Notes: a model not told the origin generated them from the sequence alone. Shown: positions 36,953-45,978, numbered from the stretch's first letter. The stretch: 64,000 nt of DNA from Streptomyces sp. NBC_00247 (GCF_036188265.1 NZ_CP108093.1:5538001-5602000); one strand, 5' to 3'. Numbers and translations are program-made.

Positions 36953-38464
36953 ATGACGAGCAGCACCGAGACCACCGCCACCACTCCGCAGGTTGCGGTC
37001 AACGACATCGGCGACGCGGACGCGTTCCTCGCGGCGATCGACGAGACGATCAAGTACTTCAACGACGGCGACATCGTTGAAGGTGTCATCGTCAAGGTCG
37101 ACCGCGACGAGGTTCTCCTCGACATCGGTTACAAGACCGAAGGTGTCATCCCGAGCCGCGAGCTCTCGATCAAGCACGACGTCGACCCGAACGAGGTCGT
37201 CAAGGTCGGCGACGAGATCGAGGCCCTGGTTCTCCAGAAGGAGGACAAGGAAGGCCGCCTGATCCTCTCGAAGAAGCGCGCGCAGTACGAGCGTGCTTGG
37301 GGCACCATCGAGAAGATCAAGGAAGAGGACGGCATCGTCACCGGTACCGTCATCGAGGTCGTCAAGGGTGGTCTCATCCTCGACATCGGCCTCCGTGGCT
37401 TCCTGCCGGCGTCGCTCGTCGAGATGCGTCGCGTCCGCGACCTCCAGCCCTACGTGGGCAAGGAGCTCGAGGCGAAGATCATCGAGCTGGACAAGAACCG
37501 CAACAACGTGGTCCTGTCCCGCCGCGCCTGGCTGGAGCAGACCCAGTCCGAGGTTCGCCAGACGTTCCTCACCACCCTGCAGAAGGGTCAGGTCCGCTCC
37601 GGCGTCGTCTCCTCGATCGTCAACTTCGGTGCCTTCGTGGACCTGGGTGGCGTCGACGGTCTCGTTCACGTCTCCGAGCTGTCCTGGAAGCACATCGACC
37701 ACCCGTCCGAGGTTGTCGAGGTCGGCCAGGAAGTCACCGTCGAGGTCCTCGACGTCGACATGGACCGTGAGCGCGTCTCCCTGTCGCTGAAGGCGACGCA
37801 GGAAGACCCGTGGCAGCAGTTCGCCCGGACGCACCAGATCGGTCAGGTCGTCCCCGGTAAGGTCACCAAGCTCGTTCCGTTCGGTGCGTTCGTGCGCGTC
37901 GACGAGGGCATCGAGGGCCTGGTCCACATCTCCGAGCTGGCCGAGCGCCACGTGGAGATCCCGGAGCAGGTCGTCCAGGTCAACGACGAGATCTTCGTCA
38001 AGGTCATCGACATCGACCTGGAGCGTCGTCGGATCAGCCTCTCGCTGAAGCAGGCCAACGAGTCCTTCGGCAGCGACCCGGCCTCGGTCGAGTTCGACCC
38101 GACCCTGTACGGCATGGCCGCGTCCTACGACGACCAGGGCAACTACATCTACCCCGAGGGCTTCGACCCCGAGACCAACGACTGGCTCGAGGGCTTCGAG
38201 GCGCAGCGCGAGGTCTGGGAGACCCAGTACGCCGAGGCGCAGCAGCGCTTCGAGCAGCACCAGGCCCAGGTCATCAAGTCCCGCGAGGCCGACGAGGCCG
38301 CCGCTGCCGAGGGCGCTGCCGCCCCGGCCGGCGCCCCGGCTGCCTCCGGCGGCAGCGGTGGCGGCGGCTCGTACTCCTCGGAGTCGGCCGACAACTCCGG
38401 CGCCCTGGCGTCGGACGAGGCGCTCGCCGCACTGCGCGAGAAGCTGGCCGGTGGCCAGAGCTGA
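36953..38464 (+). CDS. rpsA: 30S ribosomal protein S1
   Basis: A 503-residue protein with four S1 RNA-binding domains at about residues 38-108, 125-190, 211-280 and 296-366. The third and fourth show the classic NFGAFVDLGGVDGLVHVSEL and PFGAFVRVDEGIEGLVHISEL. It binds mRNA leaders on the 30S subunit. The C-terminal part has an acidic/aromatic segment and a Gly/Ser/Ala-rich tail (SGGSGGGGSYSS), typical of actinobacterial S1. Codon use is richer in U-ending codons (GGT, GTT, CGT) than its neighbours, the usual sign of high expression. Confidence 0.97.
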   Translation: MTSSTETTATTPQVAVNDIGDADAFLAAIDETIKYFNDGDIVEGVIVKVDRDEVLLDIGYKTEGVIPSRELSIKHDVDPNEVVKVGDEIEALVLQKEDKEGRLILSKKRAQYERAWGTIEKIKEEDGIVTGTVIEVVKGGLILDIGLRGFLPASLVEMRRVRDLQPYVGKELEAKIIELDKNRNNVVLSRRAWLEQTQSEVRQTFLTTLQKGQVRSGVVSSIVNFGAFVDLGGVDGLVHVSELSWKHIDHPSEVVEVGQEVTVEVLDVDMDRERVSLSLKATQEDPWQQFARTHQIGQVVPGKVTKLVPFGAFVRVDEGIEGLVHISELAERHVEIPEQVVQVNDEIFVKVIDIDLERRRISLSLKQANESFGSDPASVEFDPTLYGMAASYDDQGNYIYPEGFDPETNDWLEGFEAQREVWETQYAEAQQRFEQHQAQVIKSREADEAAAAEGAAAPAGAPAASGGSGGGGSYSSESADNSGALASDEALAALREKLAGGQS

Positions 38465-38521
38465 AGCTCTGACCCTGGCAGCCGCTGACGGACGGCGGTA
38501 GCAGTAGACGTAGGTACGGCA

Positions 38522-38553
38522 TGAGGCCCGTCCCCTTCGGGGGGCGGGCCTCA
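38522..38553 (+). terminator. Terminator after rpsA
   Basis: A 14-bp stem (TGAGGCCCGTCCCC pairing with GGGGCGGGCCTCA, one G-T pair) around a short TTCG-type loop, 57 bases after the rpsA stop. Confidence 0.8.
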
Positions 38554-38584
38554 CGCGTGTCCCGGGGGGACCCGGCCGTACGAC

Positions 38585-39547
38585 TCAGGGAGTGACGGCG
38601 ATGTTCGTCAGGCCCAGACCGCCGGTCACGGTGTTGTCGGCGTACACGGTCGTGGTGCAGCCCGACGTGTTCGCGGTGACGTTGATCGCCAGCCGCAGGG
38701 CACCGGCGGCGCCGGTGAGATCCGAGTGGTTGTCCCGGAACACCGTGCCGCAGCCCCAGCCCGGCTGCTGGGTGTGTGTCTCGTAGCCGGTGTTGGTCGT
38801 GCGGGAGCCGGTGTTGCCCTGGACGAGGACGCCGTTGCCCTTCACGTCGACCCAGGAGTCGTCGTAGTTCGCCCCGGTGAGCCCGCTGCCGTCGAAGGTG
38901 TTGCCGATGATCCGGGCGCCGGTGGTGCCTTCCTTGATGTCGACGTTCTCGCCCCCGACACCGGGGCCGATGACGTTGTCGGTGATCAGGACCCGGTCGC
39001 TGTTGTCGGTGAGGTCGCCCGCGGTGCCGACGTAGACGCCTTCACCCATGCCGCGCCCGTCGTGGCCGGTGTCGTAGATCCGCGAGTTCCGGATGACCCC
39101 GTCCTTGCTGGACGTACGGAAGTGCACGCCCTCCATGTCGAGGTCGTGGACGGTCACCGCGTCGATGACCACGCCGTTCGCGGAGTCGGTCACGATGCCC
39201 TTCTGGCCGCCGGTGACGGTGACGCCCTCGACGGTCCAGTAGGAGGCACCGTTGAGGTGCAGCCCGTAGCCGCCGCTCGCGGTGAGGACCGCTCCGGCGG
39301 AGCCGGTCAGAGTGATACGGGCGTCGGCGGTGCCCGGGACGGTGACCTTGAAGTTGCCGGTGTACGTGCCGTCCGCGAGGTGGATCGTGTCGCCGGGGAC
39401 GGCTGCCGCGAGCGCCGCCTTGAGCTGTTTCGCGGTGCTGACGTCGACAGTGGTGGCGGCCCCGGCCGGACCGGCCTGGACGAGGGTGAGGCCGCAGGTG
39501 ACGAGGGCGGCGGCGAGCAGCGGTGCGAGGGGGATGCGGGTGCGCAT
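38585..39547 (-). CDS. Secreted right-handed parallel beta-helix protein (pectate-lyase-like)
   Basis: A 320-residue exported protein. The signal peptide is MRTRIPLAPLLAAALVTCGL and cleavage is likely after AGA. The mature part begins with a helix and LAAAVPGDTIHLADGTYTGNF, the standard entry into a pectate-lyase-like beta-helix. Repeated coils follow (WTVEGVTVTGGQKGIVTDS, VIRNSRIYDTGHDGRGMGEGVYVG, GARIIGNTFDGSG). This fold is used by polysaccharide lyases and epimerases; the catalytic class cannot be set from sequence alone. I chose ATG at 39547 because it opens the signal peptide with GAAGG eight bases upstream. The gene stands alone. Confidence 0.85.
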   Translation of the reverse strand: MRTRIPLAPLLAAALVTCGLTLVQAGPAGAATTVDVSTAKQLKAALAAAVPGDTIHLADGTYTGNFKVTVPGTADARITLTGSAGAVLTASGGYGLHLNGASYWTVEGVTVTGGQKGIVTDSANGVVIDAVTVHDLDMEGVHFRTSSKDGVIRNSRIYDTGHDGRGMGEGVYVGTAGDLTDNSDRVLITDNVIGPGVGGENVDIKEGTTGARIIGNTFDGSGLTGANYDDSWVDVKGNGVLVQGNTGSRTTNTGYETHTQQPGWGCGTVFRDNHSDLTGAAGALRLAINVTANTSGCTTTVYADNTVTGGLGLTNIAVTP

Positions 39548-39785
39548 GGAGGTGCCTTCCCGGAGAGTCCAGACTTCTCGTACGTGAATCGGGCGCAAGG
39601 AGCTGAACGTGCTGCCCCGAGACGTTAGGTGGGCCGACGGAGAGCGTCAAGGTCTGGACCATTGCCCGGATATCGATCCGCGTTCTCCCGCGAGAGAAAC
39701 ATGTGGGATACACGAGTAACTGACGGCCCGTAACACGCGCTTGCCAGTATCCCGGCATCACCAAGATCCACGGAGGAGTCGGGAC

Positions 39786-41405
39786 ATGACCTCTACATCC
39801 AGCGCGCCCAACGGTGCCGCATCCGGTTCGAGCCGCCGCAACTTCCTGCGCCAGGTCGGCCTCACCAGTGGCGCCGGAGCCATGTTCGCCACCATGGGAG
39901 CCCTCGGTCTGGCTCCCACCGCCCAGGCCGCGAGCCGCGAGCCCGTCTTCCGTGCCCCCAGCAAGGGCGACTTCAACCTGAAGGGCCGGGGAGCCGCGAA
40001 GGTCGTCATCGTCGGCGGCGGCATCGCCGGCCTCGCCTCCGCCTACGAGCTCGGCAAAGCGGGTTACGACGTGACGGTCCTGGAGGCCCGGGGCTTCACC
40101 GGCGGTCGCAACACGACGATCCGCGGCGGTGACACCACCACCGACCTGTACGGGAACAAGCAGACCGCGAAGTTCCACGACGGCCAGTACATGAACGCCG
40201 GTCCCGGCCGGATTCCCCAGTGGATGGTCACGCTCGACTACTGCCGCGAACTCGGCGTCCCCGTCGAGGTGTTCACCAATGTGAACGCCAACGCCTACAT
40301 CTTCAACGAGCGCAACGGGATGAAGGCCCCGATGCGCTACCGCACCGCCAAGGCCGACATGTACGGCTACGTCTCCGAACTCCTCGCCAAGGCCACCGAC
40401 ATGGGCGCCCTGGACCGTCAGATCACCGCCGACGACCAGGAGAAGCTCCTGGAGTTCCTGAAGGACTTCGGCGACATCGGCGACACCCTCGAGTACACCG
40501 GCAGCCCGCGCCGCGGCTACCGCGTCGACCCCGCCGCCGTCGGCACCCCCGGTGAGCTGCTCGGGGACGTACCGACCGCCTCCGAGGTCTTCTCGACCAA
40601 CGTGGGCCGGTACTTCTCCTTCGAGTTCGAGTACGACCAGGCCATGCTGATGTTCCAGCCCGTCGGCGGCATGGACCGCATACCGGCGGCCCTGACCAAG
40701 GCGATAGGCAGCCGCCGCATCCGTACCGGCGCCGCCGTCACCGACATCCACGACACCCCGCACGGCGTCACCGTCACCTACACCCAAGACGGCCGCACCC
40801 ACACCGTCGACGCCGACTACTGCATCGCCGCGCTTCCCCCGAACATCCTGGCCAAGACCTCGCACAACCTCGGCTCCGCCGTGCAGACCGCGCTGGAGGG
40901 ATGCAAGCCCTCCTCGGCCGGAAAGATCGGCCTGGAGTACAAGAACCGCTGGTGGGAGACCGACCACCGGATCTACGGCGGCATCACCGAGACCGACATG
41001 GACCTCTCCCACATCTGGTACCCGTCCTACGGCCACAACGGCGACCGCGGTCTGATCATCGGCTACTACAACACCGGCACCAACGCCGACTCCTACGCCG
41101 CGCTCGCGCCGAAGGACCGTGAGGCCCGCGCTCTCGCCCAGGGCGTCAAGATCCACGGCGAGAAGTACCGCACCGAACTCGCCTCGTCCTTCTCGCACCA
41201 CTGGCGCCAGACCCCCCACCTGGAGGCCGCCTGGCACTCGCTCTCCGGAGGCCCCGAGTCCGCCGCCTTCGCCCCGCTCAACAAGGCCGCCGGCCGTGTC
41301 TACTTCGCGGGCGACTACCTGAGCAACACCGACGCCTGGCAGCACGGGGCGTTCACCTCGGCCCGCAAGGCCGTGACCGCCCTGCACAGCCGGGTGCTCG
41401 CGTGA
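39786..41405 (+). CDS. Tat-exported flavin monoamine oxidase family protein
   Basis: A 539-residue FAD enzyme. The N-terminus is a twin-arginine signal (SRRNFLRQVGLTSGAGAMFA, cleavage near AQAA). The FAD motif VVIVGGGIAGLASAYELGKAGYDVTVLEARGFTGG-type region is at about residues 62-95, and the C-terminal flavin motif is VYFAGDYLSNTDAWQHGAFTSAR. The family includes L-amino-acid oxidases and amine oxidases that release ammonia and hydrogen peroxide; substrate is open. ATG at 39786 has GGAGG nine bases upstream. A terminator hairpin follows. Confidence 0.9.
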   Translation: MTSTSSAPNGAASGSSRRNFLRQVGLTSGAGAMFATMGALGLAPTAQAASREPVFRAPSKGDFNLKGRGAAKVVIVGGGIAGLASAYELGKAGYDVTVLEARGFTGGRNTTIRGGDTTTDLYGNKQTAKFHDGQYMNAGPGRIPQWMVTLDYCRELGVPVEVFTNVNANAYIFNERNGMKAPMRYRTAKADMYGYVSELLAKATDMGALDRQITADDQEKLLEFLKDFGDIGDTLEYTGSPRRGYRVDPAAVGTPGELLGDVPTASEVFSTNVGRYFSFEFEYDQAMLMFQPVGGMDRIPAALTKAIGSRRIRTGAAVTDIHDTPHGVTVTYTQDGRTHTVDADYCIAALPPNILAKTSHNLGSAVQTALEGCKPSSAGKIGLEYKNRWWETDHRIYGGITETDMDLSHIWYPSYGHNGDRGLIIGYYNTGTNADSYAALAPKDREARALAQGVKIHGEKYRTELASSFSHHWRQTPHLEAAWHSLSGGPESAAFAPLNKAAGRVYFAGDYLSNTDAWQHGAFTSARKAVTALHSRVLA

Positions 41406-41440
41406 CATCCGCGCCCGCGCCCGCGTAAACACCCGATGAC

Positions 41441-41469
41441 GGGGCACGGACGGGGAATGTCCGTGCCCC
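41441..41469 (+). terminator. Terminator after the amine oxidase gene
   Basis: A perfect 11-bp stem (GGGGCACGGAC at 41441-41451, its complement at 41459-41469) with a seven-base loop, 35 bases after the stop. Confidence 0.75.
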
Positions 41470-41511
41470 CCTGGGCGTTCTCCTTCAGGAATACGAGGAG
41501 GAGCGGTAACT

Positions 41512-42450
41512 GTGCCTGATCCGCAGAGTCTGTACGAATGGGAGCCGAAGGGGCTGGCCGTCGTCGACATGGCGCTCGCCCAGGAGTCGGCCGGCCTGGT
41601 CATGCTCTACCACTTCGACGGGTACATCGACGCCGGTGAGACCGGCGAGCAGGTTGTCGACGGACTGCTGGAGTCGCTGCCCCACCAGGTGGTGGCCCGC
41701 TTCGACCACGACCGCCTCGTGGACTACCGCGCCCGGCGCCCGCTGCTCACCTTCCGGCGCGACCAGTGGACGGCGTACGAGACCCCGACGCTGGACGTCC
41801 GTGTCGTCCAGGACGCCACCGGCGCACCCTTCCTCCTGCTCTCCGGTCCCGAACCGGACGTGGAGTGGGAGCGGTTCGCTGCCGCCGTCGAGCAGATCGT
41901 CGAACGCCTCGGCGTCCGGCTCTCGGTGACCGTCCACGGCATTCCCATGGGAGTGCCGCACACCCGCCCGGTCGGCCTCACGCCCCACGGCAACCGCGTC
42001 GACCTGATGCCGGGCCACAGCACCCCGTTCGACGAGGCGCAGGTTCCCGGCTCGGCGGCCGCGCTCGTCGAGTACCGTCTGGCCGAGGCCGGCCACGACG
42101 TGCTCGGCGTCGCCGCGCACGTCCCGCACTACGTCGCCCGGTCCGCCTACCCGGACGCGGCGCTCACCAGCCTCGAAGCCATCACCGCCGCCACCGGCCT
42201 GGTGCTGCCCACCGTCGCGCACTCCCTGCGCACCGCCGCGCACCGCACCCAGACCGAGATCGACCGGCAGATCGGTGAGGGGGACGAAGAGCTCGTCGCC
42301 CTCGTCGAGGGACTGGAGCACCAGTACGACGCGATCGCCGGCTCCGAGACCCGCGGCAACCTCGTCGCCGAACCGGTGGACCTGCCGTCGGCCGACGAGA
42401 TCGGCCTCGAATTCGAGCGCTTCCTCGCCGAACGCGAGGGCGACGCCTGA
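41512..42450 (+). CDS. PAC2 (proteasome assembly chaperone) family protein
   Basis: A 312-residue cytoplasmic protein of the PAC2 family, related to eukaryotic proteasome assembly chaperones and archaeal PbaB. Typical segments are LVMLYHFDGYIDAGETGEQVV, PLLTFRRDQWTAYETPTLDV, LLLSGPEPDVEWERFAAAV and VTVHGIPMGVPHTRPVG. Actinobacteria have a 20S proteasome, so a link is plausible, but no proteasome gene is in the window and the function is unproven. GTG at 41512 has GGAGGAGCGG in front. Confidence 0.85.
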   Translation: MPDPQSLYEWEPKGLAVVDMALAQESAGLVMLYHFDGYIDAGETGEQVVDGLLESLPHQVVARFDHDRLVDYRARRPLLTFRRDQWTAYETPTLDVRVVQDATGAPFLLLSGPEPDVEWERFAAAVEQIVERLGVRLSVTVHGIPMGVPHTRPVGLTPHGNRVDLMPGHSTPFDEAQVPGSAAALVEYRLAEAGHDVLGVAAHVPHYVARSAYPDAALTSLEAITAATGLVLPTVAHSLRTAAHRTQTEIDRQIGEGDEELVALVEGLEHQYDAIAGSETRGNLVAEPVDLPSADEIGLEFERFLAEREGDA

Positions 42451-42451
42451 C

Positions 42452-42494
42452 GGCGGCTGTCCGGCACACCGCCCCGGTGCGCCGGACAGCCGCC
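42452..42494 (+). terminator. Terminator after the PAC2 gene
   Basis: A perfect 14-bp inverted repeat (42452-42465 with 42481-42494) begins directly after the stop codon and separates this gene from coaE. Confidence 0.75.
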
Positions 42495-42538
42495 ACCGGG
42501 TGGGACGCGCTCCCGCCCCGCCCCGTAGGCTGCCGCCC

Positions 42539-43159
42539 ATGCTGAAAGTGGGCCTGACCGGCGGCATCGGTGCCGGCAAGAGCGAAGTGTCCCGGCTGCT
42601 CGTCCAGTACGGAGCGGTGCTGATCGACGCCGACCGCCTGGCCCGCGAGGCCGTCGCCCCCGGAACACCGGGACTCGCCGCCGTCGTGCGGGAGTTCGGC
42701 ACCGGCGTGCTCCACGAGGACGGCAGCCTGGACCGGCCCGCCCTCGGCGCGATCGTCTTCGGCGACAGCGACCGGCTCGCCGCCCTCAACGCCATCGTGC
42801 ACCCGTTGGTCCGGGACCGGACCGCCGAACTGGAACGCGCCGCAGGACCCGGGTCGGTCGTCGTCAACGACGTCCCGCTGCTCACCGAGAACGGCCTCGC
42901 TCCGCTCTACGACGTCGTGGTCGTCGTCGACGCCACCCCCGCCACCCAGCTCGGCCGGCTCGTCCGGCTGCGCGGCATGACGGAGGCCGACGCCCGCGCA
43001 CGGATGGCCGCCCAGGCCACCCGTGAGGAGCGGCTCGCGATCGCCGGTCTCGTCATCGACAACGACGGCCCCCTCGCGGACCTGGAACCGCAGGTGCGCA
43101 AGGTGTGGGACGAGCTCACGCGGCGGGCGGGCGCCGCCCCGGCGGGGTCGGCGGAATAG
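42539..43159 (+). CDS. coaE: Dephospho-CoA kinase
   Basis: A 206-residue kinase for the last step of coenzyme A synthesis. The P-loop is LTGGIGAGKSEVS (residues 7-19). IDADRLAREAV is the substrate-binding DAD segment, and VVNDVPLLTENGL and the lid LVRLRGMTEADARARMAAQA follow. The length is that of the kinase alone, without the extra C-terminal domain of mycobacterial CoaE. TAGGCT lies seven bases before the ATG, so a leaderless transcript is possible, though no good -35 is seen. A TPR gene follows 52 bases later. Confidence 0.95.
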   Translation: MLKVGLTGGIGAGKSEVSRLLVQYGAVLIDADRLAREAVAPGTPGLAAVVREFGTGVLHEDGSLDRPALGAIVFGDSDRLAALNAIVHPLVRDRTAELERAAGPGSVVVNDVPLLTENGLAPLYDVVVVVDATPATQLGRLVRLRGMTEADARARMAAQATREERLAIAGLVIDNDGPLADLEPQVRKVWDELTRRAGAAPAGSAE

Positions 43160-43211
43160 CGCGGCCCCGTCGCGCGTTGCAAACGGCCGAACGAAGGGAA
43201 GGATCCCGACC

Positions 43212-43580
43212 GTGCCCGAACGGAACCCGGAAACCCATGTGATCGACTTCCGCGCCGCCGAGCAACTGCTGGCCGCGCGTGACCCCCAGGGTGCGGTGAA
43301 GCTCCTCGACTCGGTGATCGCCGCCCACCCGGAGAACACCGCCGCGCGGCTGCTGCGCGCCAGGGCCTTCTTCGCGGCAGCCCAACTCCGCCCGGCGGAG
43401 CTGGAGTTCGAGCTGGTCCTGGAGCGTGAGCCGGACAACGCCTTCGCCCACTTCGCGCTGGCCCGCACCTTCCAGCGAGCCGGGCGACCCGAGCAGGCCA
43501 CCCGCCACTTCCGGCTCGCCGCAGCCCTCGACCCGAACCCGGAATACCTGACCGCCGCGCGCTTCGACAGCCGCGACTGA
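43212..43580 (+). CDS. Tetratricopeptide-repeat protein
   Basis: A 122-residue protein made of TPR helices: AEQLLAARDPQGAVKLLDSVIAAHP, ENTAARLLRARAFFAAAQLRPAELEFELVLEREP and DNAFAHFALARTFQRAGRPEQATRHFRLAAALDP, i.e. three repeats with the A8-G/A15-A20-P32 pattern. Such proteins are protein-protein adaptors; the partner is unknown. GTG at 43212. It probably shares the coaE transcript. A terminator lies beyond it. Confidence 0.88.
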   Translation: MPERNPETHVIDFRAAEQLLAARDPQGAVKLLDSVIAAHPENTAARLLRARAFFAAAQLRPAELEFELVLEREPDNAFAHFALARTFQRAGRPEQATRHFRLAAALDPNPEYLTAARFDSRD

Positions 43581-43648
43581 AGCGTGTTGCGAACGTCTTG
43601 TCTGTCCGGCGACGCCTGGCACGCACGCTCGCCGCGTTGTCCAGATCG

Positions 43649-43671
43649 CCCCGATACATCCAGTATCGGGG
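43649..43671. terminator. Terminator between the TPR gene and the small membrane protein gene
   Basis: A perfect 9-bp stem (CCCCGATAC with GTATCGGGG) and five-base loop, in the gap between convergent genes. Confidence 0.7.
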
Positions 43672-43732
43672 AGTCCGCGCCGGGCCCCGGCGGCTCGCGG
43701 AGTTCCCGCCGGGCCCGCGTTGGTCGCGGCGT

Positions 43733-44017
43733 TCACGTCCACGGCCGGTGCGTCCGCCCGTCGCCGTGGTCGGGTTCGTGCGGAGGGACGTCCCTGCCCG
43801 GCTGGAAGCGGGAGCCCTGACGCATCCGGTGGACGATCACCGCCAAGTCCGCCGCGGTCACCGCCAGCAGCACACCGCAGGCCACCGCCCAGCCGGGACG
43901 ATCGGCGAGGGAGAACGCGACCACCCCGAGCAGGGTCCAGGCGACGCCCCATAGACTCAGCCAGAGCCGCATGCGCAGCGGACTGCGCGCGGTCACGGGT
44001 TCACTGCCGGTACGCAT
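43733..44017 (-). CDS. Small membrane protein, probably DUF6343 type
   Basis: A 94-residue protein with two membrane segments: LWLSLWGVAWTLLGVVAFSL (about 18-37) and a second one from GWAVACGVLLAVTAADLAVIV (about 42-62). The N-terminus MRTGSEPVTARSPLRMRLW and a charged C-terminal tail face the cytoplasm by the positive-inside rule. I recall such proteins in Streptomyces as DUF6343 but no function. The start is well set: GAGGTGAT, a near-perfect anti-16S match, lies just upstream of ATG 44017. It is divergent from the ADP-ribosylglycohydrolase gene, only 68 bases away. Confidence 0.7.
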   Translation of the reverse strand: MRTGSEPVTARSPLRMRLWLSLWGVAWTLLGVVAFSLADRPGWAVACGVLLAVTAADLAVIVHRMRQGSRFQPGRDVPPHEPDHGDGRTHRPWT

Positions 44018-44085
44018 GTCTCATCACCTCATGTCCAGCATGGACCCGTGCCGTCGGCAGTGCGGAGCACCGGAGGGGGATGTTC

Positions 44086-45183
44086 GTGACGGATATCGGC
44101 AGTGCGGTCCGCAGGGCGCGGGTGCGGGGCTGTCTGCTGGGCGGCGCGATCGGCGACGCGCTGGGAAACCCGGTGGAGTTCCTCTCGCTGGCCGGTATCG
44201 AACGGGCCCACGGACCGCTCGGTGTCCGCGGCCTCGTGCCGGACTCCGAGGGAGTCCTCGGGCGCATCACGGACGACACCCAGATGACCCTCTTCACGGT
44301 GGAGGGGCTGATCCGCGCGGAGGCCGGGGCAGGCCGTGCCGGGCGTGTGGGCGCGGTGCGCGCGGCCTACCGGCGCTGGCTCGACACCCAGAACCACCCG
44401 ACGCCGCCCGCCCGCGGCGGTGACGACACGGTGCGCACCGGATGGCTGCGCCGACAGCAGCTGCTCTACGCGCGCCGGGCCCCCGGAAACGCCTGCCTGA
44501 CCGGTCTCGCCGCCGGGCACGTCCCGAGCGAGAGGGACGCCCCCGGGGCACCCGGGCCGGTGAACCCCGGCTCCAAGGGCTGCGGCACCGTGATGAGGTC
44601 CGCCCCCTTCGGGCTGACCGGGGAGTCCCCGGCCGACGCCTTCGCGCTGGCCGCCCACTGCGCGAAGATCACCCACGGCCATCCGACCGGAGCGCTCGCG
44701 GCGGGGGCGTTCGCCGCGATCGTCGCGTACCTCCTGGCCGGCGAGTCGATGCCGGGCGCGGTGCTGCGGGCGATGGAGCTGACCGCGCGCCACCCGGGCC
44801 ACGAGGAGACCACGGCGGCCTTGCGGGCAGCCGTCGACCGAGCGGCCGAAGGAGCCCCGGCCGCCGAGGGCGTCGAGTCGCTCGGTGCGGGATGGGTCGC
44901 CGAGGAGGCGCTCGCCATCGCCGTGTACTGCGCGCTGGCACTGCCGGGTCCCGAAGACGTCGCGGCGGCGCTGCTGCTTTCGGTCAACCACTCGGGGGAC
45001 AGCGATTCCACCGGGGCCGTCTGCGGCAACCTGCTCGGCGCGCTGCACGGGGACGCCGCGCTGCCCGTCGACTGGGTGGTGCGCACCGAGGGCCTGACCT
45101 TGATCGGCCGGATCGCCGACGACCTCTCCCGCCAGTTCCCGGGGCCGGTCGACTGGCCGGCGGACCGCTACCCCGCGAACTGA
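44086..45183 (+). CDS. ADP-ribosylglycohydrolase (DraG-like) family protein
   Basis: A 365-residue hydrolase that should remove ADP-ribose from proteins or from small substrates. The family motifs are visible: RGCLLGGAIGDALGNPVEF, the metal-binding ITDDTQMTLFTVEGL, NPGSKGCGTVMRSAPFGL, and the C-terminal VNHSGDSDSTGAVCGNLLGA that supplies further Mg ligands. I prefer GTG 44086 because GGAGG at 44072-44076 is nine bases upstream; the ATG at 44080 would be only three bases from it. No partner ADP-ribosyltransferase is nearby. Confidence 0.88.
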   Translation: MTDIGSAVRRARVRGCLLGGAIGDALGNPVEFLSLAGIERAHGPLGVRGLVPDSEGVLGRITDDTQMTLFTVEGLIRAEAGAGRAGRVGAVRAAYRRWLDTQNHPTPPARGGDDTVRTGWLRRQQLLYARRAPGNACLTGLAAGHVPSERDAPGAPGPVNPGSKGCGTVMRSAPFGLTGESPADAFALAAHCAKITHGHPTGALAAGAFAAIVAYLLAGESMPGAVLRAMELTARHPGHEETTAALRAAVDRAAEGAPAAEGVESLGAGWVAEEALAIAVYCALALPGPEDVAAALLLSVNHSGDSDSTGAVCGNLLGALHGDAALPVDWVVRTEGLTLIGRIADDLSRQFPGPVDWPADRYPAN

Positions 45184-45273
45184 GCCGTCGGCCGGCCGCT
45201 CCCGTGCCGGGGATCCGCCGTTCGCCCGGCAGGGGACCCGGCCCGGGGCGAGGCGGCGGAATTCGTGCGCCGG

Positions 45274-45636
45274 TCAGTGCACGAGGGTGTAGCTGCGCCA
45301 GACGGGTGTGCTCGCCGCGTCCTCGTCGGCGAGTCGGGTGGACAGATAGGTACTGCCTTCGCCGGTGCAGTCGCGGGATCGGTAGAGGACCATGTCGATG
45401 AGGGTGTTGTTGTCGACCGCCTTCGCGCCCCCGGGCAGCGGGTGGCAGCCCCGCACCAGCGGACTGTTCTCCATGACCTCGACGTCGCGCTCGGTGGTGT
45501 AGATGACCGGCCCGACCGCGGTGCGGCCGAGACCCGAGCAGCCCGAGGCGCCCAGCGCGGTGAGAGCCAGCAGGACGGCCCCCGCGGCGACGCGGGGACG
45601 GCGGAGGCGGCGGTGGAACGTCGCTGTCACGGACAT
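45274..45636 (-). CDS. Putative lipoprotein of unknown function
   Basis: A 120-residue protein with a basic N-terminus (FHRRLRRPR), a hydrophobic segment AAGAVLLALTALGASGC and a lipobox ending at Cys33, so it is probably lipid-anchored outside the membrane. The mature 87 residues contain two more cysteines (RGCHPL and SRDCTGEG) that could form a disulfide. I do not recognise the family. Its upstream region, within 40 bases of the start, begins a perfect 8-bp x 10 tandem repeat, which may affect its expression. It is convergent with the ADP-ribosylglycohydrolase gene. Confidence 0.7.
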   Translation of the reverse strand: MSVTATFHRRLRRPRVAAGAVLLALTALGASGCSGLGRTAVGPVIYTTERDVEVMENSPLVRGCHPLPGGAKAVDNNTLIDMVLYRSRDCTGEGSTYLSTRLADEDAASTPVWRSYTLVH

Positions 45637-45978
45637 GGGCGGGTCCTCGTCTGCTCGTCCGGATCGTCAGGATGCTGCTGCGGTGCTGCGGTGCTGCGGT
45701 GCTGCGGTGCTGCGGTGCTGCGGTGCTGCGGTGCTGCGGTGCTGCGGTGCTGCGGGGCCCGTGTGGCGGTGCCGGGCCCGGGGGGCCGGTACGGAGGTTT
45801 CGTACGGGCGCATGCCACGCTGCCCGCTCCGGCTCGGCCCGGCACCCGGGGAGGGCCGACCGGGCGACATCCGGGAGAACCCGAGGTTCCCTTGGGGTGC
45901 GAAAAGGGCATAACGTGTTAATAGGCAACGGCTCCGTCCCGGTGCCGTTGTGTGCCGTGCCAGTGGCAGGGGGCCGTC
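45637..45978. other. 342-base divergent region between lipoprotein and SPFH genes
   Basis: Besides the octamer repeat, the right part has an A/T-richer stretch at about 45898-45930 (GCATAACGTGTTAATAGG) that probably belongs to the SPFH promoter; no exact -35/-10 pair is claimed. Nothing coding is supported. Confidence 0.45.
45676..45755. repeat. Perfect octanucleotide tandem repeat, (TGCTGCGG) x 10
   Basis: Ten identical, uninterrupted 8-bp units, 80 bp in all. It lies 40 bases upstream of the start of the leftward lipoprotein gene and 224 bases upstream of the SPFH gene. The unit is not a multiple of three and is not inside a credible coding region, so copy-number change would alter promoter spacing or a leader, not a protein. 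Confidence 0.95.

Noticed and set aside
45665..45775. Coding use of the octamer repeat (Ala/Arg/Cys repeats in several frames)
   Set aside because: An 8-bp unit keeps all frames open by chance; none has a proper start, ribosome-binding site or family resemblance.
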